This document shows, one piece after another, positions 58,824 through 64,000 of a stretch of DNA of 64,000 nucleotides; within the stretch, counting starts at the first letter, position 1; the number at the start of each line of letters is the position of its first letter. This DNA is from Pyrenula massariospora. Taxonomy: Eukaryota; Ascomycota; Eurotiomycetes; Pyrenulales; Pyrenulaceae. The notes beneath the pieces were generated by a model, which worked only from the letters and a program-made list of their open reading frames with translations, made no database searches and had not been told where the DNA came from. The DNA lies in contig JAGFMI010000006.1 of the NCBI GenBank assembly GCA_021030905.1, positions 682,001-746,000 on the forward strand. The letters are read 5' to 3'. A program made the position numbers and the translations under genes.

Positions 58824-61205
58824 CTACTCGCCATCTGTATCTGTTTCGGTATCGGTGTCGCTTGTATCATCGACCTCACCTTCGGTATCGCTCTCGTCGT
58901 CGCTTGATTCTTCTTGAACCAATTTTTTGACCTTCCGCTTGGGAGCACTGCCTGTCTTGAGAGCTTGCATTTGTCCCGCAATTGAGTCTGGGATAAGTTA
59001 GTGATTTAAGGAGAGCAGCAAATATGCTAATCAAAAATGCTCACCTTCTTCTGGCTCACTTATTTCGTCCTCCTCTACCTCCTCGACCACACCAGGCGCT
59101 AATTTACTGGCATCTTCAACCTCCAAGATGACATCCCGGCTAGCATCAAACCCAACGTAGCTGTCGCATACCAAATACATGGTGAAATTATAGCGGCCTG
59201 TCTGTGGTGGGGCTTGAAACTGCATCTTCAGAGTTTGCATATTGAATGAAGGTGTGCCATCCTTGTTAAAGATAGGCTTGCTGAACGACGTGATCGTGGA
59301 GGGAGGGACAGCTATCCGGTTTTCTCTTGCCTGTGCCAGGAAGATGTGCCATCTCGGGGAATGATCTCGCGCAAAGTACGGCGCATGAGCTAGAGGTGGT
59401 TGGACACTGTCATCGCTTGCTTCCTGCGGAGATGGTTCGCCGTCGACCGCCTTCGGCTTCTTAGATTTGCGGCCGAGGATAGCATCTAAGTCGCCTTCAT
59501 CAGGGTCGACGTCTTCTAAGTCGAGCTGATTCACATCCGGTACGTCCTGAGTTCCTGGCGGAATAAAGCGAGCCTTGATCACAAATTGAACCAAGGAGCT
59601 TGGAGTGATGACCCGTTCACCGACAACTTTGAAAAACGCTTTTTCCACCTTCAAGAAGGGGAGCTGACGCGCAACGGACATGGCTGTCAGATATTGCGAT
59701 TCATCAAGGCGATCTGGCCCTACACAAAGGGCTCGTCGTGTTGCCTCTGGAAGCGACATGAAGTCCTGCACTGAAAGGTTGGGTTTTCTGGTCGCCTCAT
59801 TGATAGTCTGCGATAGGATCGGCGTGAAGTATGGGAGTTGTAGAAGAGGAGAACCCCTGGGCGGTATTGCTTGGATAAGATTTTGAGCGGCATGATAAGA
59901 CCCAAGAAGCTGATTCATAAGCCCAAATGCTAGCGTGATAGGTGTGTACGCGTTTTGCAGACCCAGCGCGATTGGGGCAACTTCATATCGTTCTGCTTGC
60001 CATTAACAAAGATTCAAGAAAGAGAGATTCAAACCCACCTTCATCAAGATTCTGCTGGTGCAAGGGTATCCTGCCAAGGTACGCCCAAAGTAAGCTCAAT
60101 GCCTTCCTTCTGGTAGGATCATCCGCCTTCTCAAGCGCTGCTCGATCGTCTTCCGAGAGAAAGCCGTCCTTTTGAGAGCGATCAAAAACAGCCTTCTCAA
60201 CCTTGTCCAGCCCGCTATCTGCTTCTGAAGAACTAAGAACTTGGTGGAATTCGTCGCCAGTGCTTAGCACAGATATGACCCCCCCATCCGACAACTCTTC
60301 TTTAAATTCCCGGAACATATTAGCAGCACTGTTGACGAGAACCTTCTCTTTGTTCACAGCTTGAGTCCCATACCACCATTTACCGGCAAGGTAGGGAAGT
60401 AGGCCGCCTAGTAGCAATCCATAAAACATTAAGACATATTTCCCATTACCCTCCGTCACGAGCAGCTGTGGTAACGCAATGCCGATGCTGAAACTCTGCT
60501 TTCCATCTGGATGCCCATACTGAATATAGTTTTGACGGACTTCTTCATCTGTGAGTGCTTTGTACGCCTTTGTAAGCTCAACAAACTGCTCATTGATCGT
60601 CTCCATCGTTTCGTTCTTGACTGGGTCGGGCTTTACTTTGTCCGGGTGGAATTTCAGAGAGAGTCGCTTGTAGTGTCTCTGGATTGCTTTCTCGTCCGAG
60701 CTCTGCATGGAAACTCGCGTTAGCAGGGATCGCTCTCACTGGATTGACCGGGTGTACCGTTGAGAGCCCCAGTATTGCATAAGGATCATATAGCTTTGGA
60801 GCCGTTCTCTGTGTGACCATAATTAAGTAGATCATCCATGCCATGACAGCGACTCCGAATGCAACGGCGATGCCCCGTTTGAGTTTCCTTTCCCGCCTCC
60901 TCTGTCGCCGTTTCCGACCTTGTATAATATCATCATCGCTAGGTCTGAAGTCAGACTTTATACGCGACGCAGTATTCTCAAGTTCTGTGGCCAGATACGT
61001 TTTAGTTCGGGCAATGAGACCGGGAAAGGTGAAGTACCTTTGCCCGATGTGAGAAGGGAATATGCAAGCGGTAAGGTAATAAGACCGGTGATTGTTAGGA
61101 CGAAAAATGGAAAAAATTGGCCCTAGCATGCTTATGAGAATCCGCATGAAAGGGATTGCTAAGATCACTGACCTGTTCATCATAGGTGTAGTCCGTGGAG
61201 GACAT
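58824..61205 (-). CDS. SEC63: ER translocon protein Sec63
   Basis: J-domain membrane protein that works with Sec61/Sec62 and recruits BiP/Kar2 for post-translational import. Exons 61205-61173, 61122-61038, 60984-60758, 60702-60039, 59995-59045, 58987-58824; 707 residues. N-terminus MSSTDYTYDEQGQFFPFFVL with the first membrane segment, then KRRQRRRERKLKRGIAVAFG and a second, MAWMIYLIMVTQRTAP. The lumenal J domain starts YDPYAILGLST and carries RHYKRLSLKFHPDK with HPD. A third segment is YVLMFYGLLLGGLLPYLAG. The Brl/Sec63 domain has HAAQNLIQAIPPRGSPLLQL and MYLVCDSYVGFD. The last exon adds an acidic tail (DDTSDTDTETDTDGE), typical for Sec63 and known to bind Sec62. All exon joins keep frame. 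Confidence 0.95.
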
Positions 61206-61625
61206 TTTTTTTCTTGGAAAAGATCGATCTAGACTCTCTGACTCGGCGAGGACAATGGCAGAAATCAAACCGTGAAAAATACGTCCACAGACACCGATAA
61301 AAGGCTAGAGTAATGATTGAAAGGTGTTGGGCTTCGACAAGCCGTGCGTGCTGGTGTCATATGCCATGCGAAGTTAGACAGTTGTGCTCACCTCCGCGGT
61401 GTTCTCAAATAACAGATCGCCCCATGCGTTCTGCACCAAGTTTAGCGTCCCCGCGAGCCCCCGCGGAATAAATGACGTTGATGGTCTTGCCCGCCAGCCG
61501 TAGCATGACAGGCCCCTCTCAGACACTTAGGGGCATCGATTTCCGATATCATTGTAGGTTCAATGCTGCTCATCTCCTCCGAGCGAGTTATCTGATTGCC
61601 TACATTCATACCTGAAAAGGTGCTA
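61206..61625. other. Intergenic between SEC63 and ALO1
   Basis: 420 bp: SEC63 promoter and ALO1 3' region. Nothing recognised. Confidence 0.45.
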
Positions 61626-63296
61626 TCACGGTGCACCATAAACGCTCGCCTCGCCCTTCGCCAAATAATCAAAACTCTCTTCGCTGGTGGCTGTCATTGG
61701 TGGACTTGGAGTCGAGTGTGACGAGTTCTCGTCCCCTTTCCTATCTTTGCTGTCATGGAGTATGACATGTCCGATCCACTCACGTCCATCACCAATCTCA
61801 GAATCCCTTTCGTCGACCTTCTGTTCTTCTAGAGACCCTTCTACTGGTGGTCCCAAAGAAAGGCACCGCCTGTGCCAGGCACCCAAGAACATCCCGGTGG
61901 GATCGGATTCATTCCGTACCTTGACCCACTTCTCCATGTCCGTACCATACATCTGGCTCAATAATTGTGCTGACTGCCCAGTGAAATTCTTGGCCCAGTG
62001 TGGTCTTCCCCCCATGTCTCTCATGAGATACTCGAAAGCTTCATAATATCGATTTTTGCATGGTGGGTCTCGATTGTATGGTCGATAGAGTGTCGCATTG
62101 AGAAATAGCGTTGGTCCAGAATGATAGGTATTATCGAGAAAAGCACGACTTTTGGATTTCGAAGTGTCTGCAACGCGGACTTCAATTGGACAGTGAACAT
62201 AAATGCCTTTGGCGGAGACTGGGATTCGAGCTGCGGTTTCATCCCCATGGATCCAAGCTGAAAGTCGTTCGATGGCCTCAGGGCCTTTCTCGAGAGGCAA
62301 GGCCCACTCATTGACAAATTGCGAGTATAGACAATTCATCAAAAGGCCCTCACGACCAGGTTGAACCGCGGAGCTGGTCGTACTTCCGTCTTTGAAGCCG
62401 TACTGCAACCCAAAAATAACCCATTCAATCAATGGAAGAATGCTTGGGAAATAGTTCGAGACCAACAAAAGAGAATGGTATGTGTGAAACCCAAATTTTT
62501 CCCCGTAAAAATTCTGCGGCGGTTTCCGTATGGCTTTTTTTGTTTTGTTGGCGCGCCAAAGCACACAACTCTGCAGATAAGGCATCCACCAGACTCGGGT
62601 GAACTCGGCAGTAGTCCATAAATCGGAGGACCAGGCGTCTAAAATTCGTGAAAGGGGCTGGCGAGTCTGCTCCCATTCAATATTAAAATCTTGGTCCGCC
62701 TTGAAGGTAACTTCGGTAATTATACCAAGAGCACCGAGAGAGACGAGTGCTGCGCGGAAAAGGTCAGGGTTAGAAGTCTTGCTGCACCGAACTACCTGAC
62801 CGTTTGCTAGCATCAAAGCAATTTCGGTGATTATGTCAGGAAGAATACCGTGACGTAGCGAACTCCCATGCGTTGCTGTCGACATAGCACCGGCTATGGA
62901 CTGATTGTCTATGCTACCGATATTTGGTAGCGATAGTTCATGCTTTGAAAGCTCGATTCCTAAGTCGTGCAAAGAAATACCACTCTCACAGGTCACTGTC
63001 CCTGTGTCCTTGTTCACTTCCAACAAGCGGTTAAAATGGTTGAGATTGATCATCCACGAAGAGGTGCAAGTTAGGTCTGAAGGTGAATGTCCAGCGCCTA
63101 CTGTGACCAGGCGGCGTCGACATCTTCGCGCAAGAGTTACGACTTTCCGGATTTCGGCTAGGGAACGTGGCTGTACGTATATCTCGGGGCGAGAAAAGAA
63201 AGTTTTAGCCCAGGTATGATGGAGGTACTGAGTTTTGGCTCTGAATGGTATGTTTGGATCGAGCTTGGAGAGCTCATCTTTCAATTTTAGATCCAT
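61626..63296 (-). CDS. ALO1: D-arabinono-1,4-lactone oxidase
   Basis: Flavoenzyme of the outer mitochondrial membrane that makes D-erythroascorbate, the fungal vitamin C analogue, from D-arabinono-1,4-lactone. Single exon, 556 residues. The FAD domain begins TWAKTFFSRPEIYVQPRSLA; LVTVGAGHSPSDLTCT holds the His that binds FAD covalently in this family. Further blocks are LPNIGSIDNQSIAGAMSTAT, HGILPDIITEIALML and SLGALGIITEVTFKAD. The substrate domain has FTRVWWMPYLQSCVLWRA and the C-terminal HWAKNFTGQS plus MYGTDMEKWVKVRNESDPTG, then FLGAWHRRCL. A Ser/Asp-rich extension of about 70 residues follows the usual end. The start MDLKLKDELSKLDPNIPFRA fits the family. Confidence 0.95.
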   Translation of the reverse strand: MDLKLKDELSKLDPNIPFRAKTQYLHHTWAKTFFSRPEIYVQPRSLAEIRKVVTLARRCRRRLVTVGAGHSPSDLTCTSSWMINLNHFNRLLEVNKDTGTVTCESGISLHDLGIELSKHELSLPNIGSIDNQSIAGAMSTATHGSSLRHGILPDIITEIALMLANGQVVRCSKTSNPDLFRAALVSLGALGIITEVTFKADQDFNIEWEQTRQPLSRILDAWSSDLWTTAEFTRVWWMPYLQSCVLWRANKTKKAIRKPPQNFYGEKFGFHTYHSLLLVSNYFPSILPLIEWVIFGLQYGFKDGSTTSSAVQPGREGLLMNCLYSQFVNEWALPLEKGPEAIERLSAWIHGDETAARIPVSAKGIYVHCPIEVRVADTSKSKSRAFLDNTYHSGPTLFLNATLYRPYNRDPPCKNRYYEAFEYLMRDMGGRPHWAKNFTGQSAQLLSQMYGTDMEKWVKVRNESDPTGMFLGAWHRRCLSLGPPVEGSLEEQKVDERDSEIGDGREWIGHVILHDSKDRKGDENSSHSTPSPPMTATSEESFDYLAKGEASVYGAP

Positions 63297-63894
63297 CTTT
63301 TTTATGCTAGTGAAATTGGGTAGATAGCGGACGTAAGAGTGTGGAGTGTATTATCATTGTCGGTGACATGGTGTATGGTCATGTAGCATTATAGGAAATT
63401 CGGCTATGCCAGACTAGAAAGTGCTCGAAGCGCCGCTAGAGGCGCTCAGAAGTCATCGAGATCACCCATATCTACGATGTTTTCGCCTGTTGGGCAAATC
63501 CATGACGCTGACCACTGATCTCTTGGCACGTTTTTCATATCACGTGATGAATATCATGTTAGCCAAAAATATTCTGCGATATTTCAGCCCCTATAATTGG
63601 AAATACTGAGCGGCGTAACATATGTAGAGTTCTTAAACAAGCACCAGATGTACATGCAAGTGGTGGTGACTGAAGGATTTGTATGCATACAAATCGTGCA
63701 GTGCACCATATTAACACTACCCAAATTAGCTGAGCCATGTAGATGTAGCTGACACGGTTTAAATATCTACAACAGAAATCCAAAAATCTTCAAGTCGGTA
63801 TCTTTTGAAAATGTGTCCGTCCTATCTCATCCTCAAGCAGCAAGCTCCAATACATTAACCACAGACAGTGTTGCAAGCGCCAAATGTACGCAGA
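63297..63894. other. Intergenic between ALO1 promoter and next gene's 3' end
   Basis: 598 bp; no gene, repeat or RNA recognised. Confidence 0.45.
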
Positions 63895-64000
63895 CTATGC
63901 TCCAACAGCCACACCTTTATGACTTCCAATGATAGGAGCACCGTTATTATCTGTGTCGGTGAGGCCGCTCCTGTTCTTCATGCTATTTGCATTCCGGAGC
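63895..64000 (-). CDS. C-terminal end of an unidentified protein (truncated by window edge)
   Basis: On the minus strand an open frame enters at the window edge and ends at TAG 63897-63895, reading MKNRSGLTDTDNNGAPIIG then SHKGVAVGA as its last residues. Only about 34 codons are visible and I do not recognise the family. It is called because the frame is open to the edge and the spacing from ALO1 fits a further gene; it could also be chance. Confidence 0.35.
   Translation of the reverse strand, partial: LRNANSMKNRSGLTDTDNNGAPIIGSHKGVAVGA

Overview
The window is nuclear DNA of a filamentous ascomycete (Pezizomycotina). The signs are short introns of about 45-100 nt with GT..AG ends and CTNAC-like branch sites, single-chain fungal urease, fungus-restricted families (Stb6-like, DUF7514, DUF7492, NmrA-like) and closely packed genes on both strands. 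I rebuilt 22 complete or end-truncated genes by hand-splicing. For each complete multi-exon model the exon lengths add up to a multiple of three. I cannot place the species below subphylum.

Layout, left to right. 1-8.3 kb: urease (5' part, minus), an HMG-box protein (minus), mitochondrial cytochrome b5 reductase MCR1 (plus) and ribosomal protein RPL20/L18a (minus). 8.7-21.3 kb: CSN12-type PCI protein (plus), BTB/POZ protein (minus), GID E3 ligase subunit RMD5/GID2 (minus), Stb6-like protein (plus), TIM10 (minus) and mitochondrial lysyl-tRNA synthetase MSK1 (plus). 22.4-34.4 kb: SRA-YDG protein (minus) with a strong inverted repeat just past its stop, DUF7514-type protein (plus), DUF7492 secreted LPMO-like protein (minus) and NmrA-like dehydrogenase (plus). 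35-49 kb: PAP2 phosphatase (minus), a gene-poor AT-rich stretch of about 2.9 kb with tandem repeats and a decayed tRNA-Arg-like element, TM9SF/EMP70 protein (minus), and splicing factor RSE1 (minus) divergent from ubiquilin DSK2 (plus). 49.4-58.3 kb: a possible small metabolic neighbourhood of adenylate-forming enzyme (minus), cytochrome P450 (plus) and amidase (minus). 58.8-64 kb: translocon protein SEC63 (minus), D-arabinono-1,4-lactone oxidase ALO1 (minus) and the last codons of an unidentified minus-strand gene.

Most genes are housekeeping: protein turnover (RMD5, CSN12, DSK2), secretion (SEC63, TM9SF), mitochondria (MCR1, TIM10, MSK1, and ALO1 by family), splicing and translation. The accessory parts are the SRA-YDG gene, the DUF7492 gene and the adenylation/P450/amidase trio. 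I saw no CRISPR array, no rRNA and no intact mobile element. No single undescribed system stands out. The best leads are the inverted repeat beside the SRA gene, the tRNA-derived remnant, the P450 with an atypical I-helix in the trio, and a splice-controlled C-terminus in the TM9SF gene.
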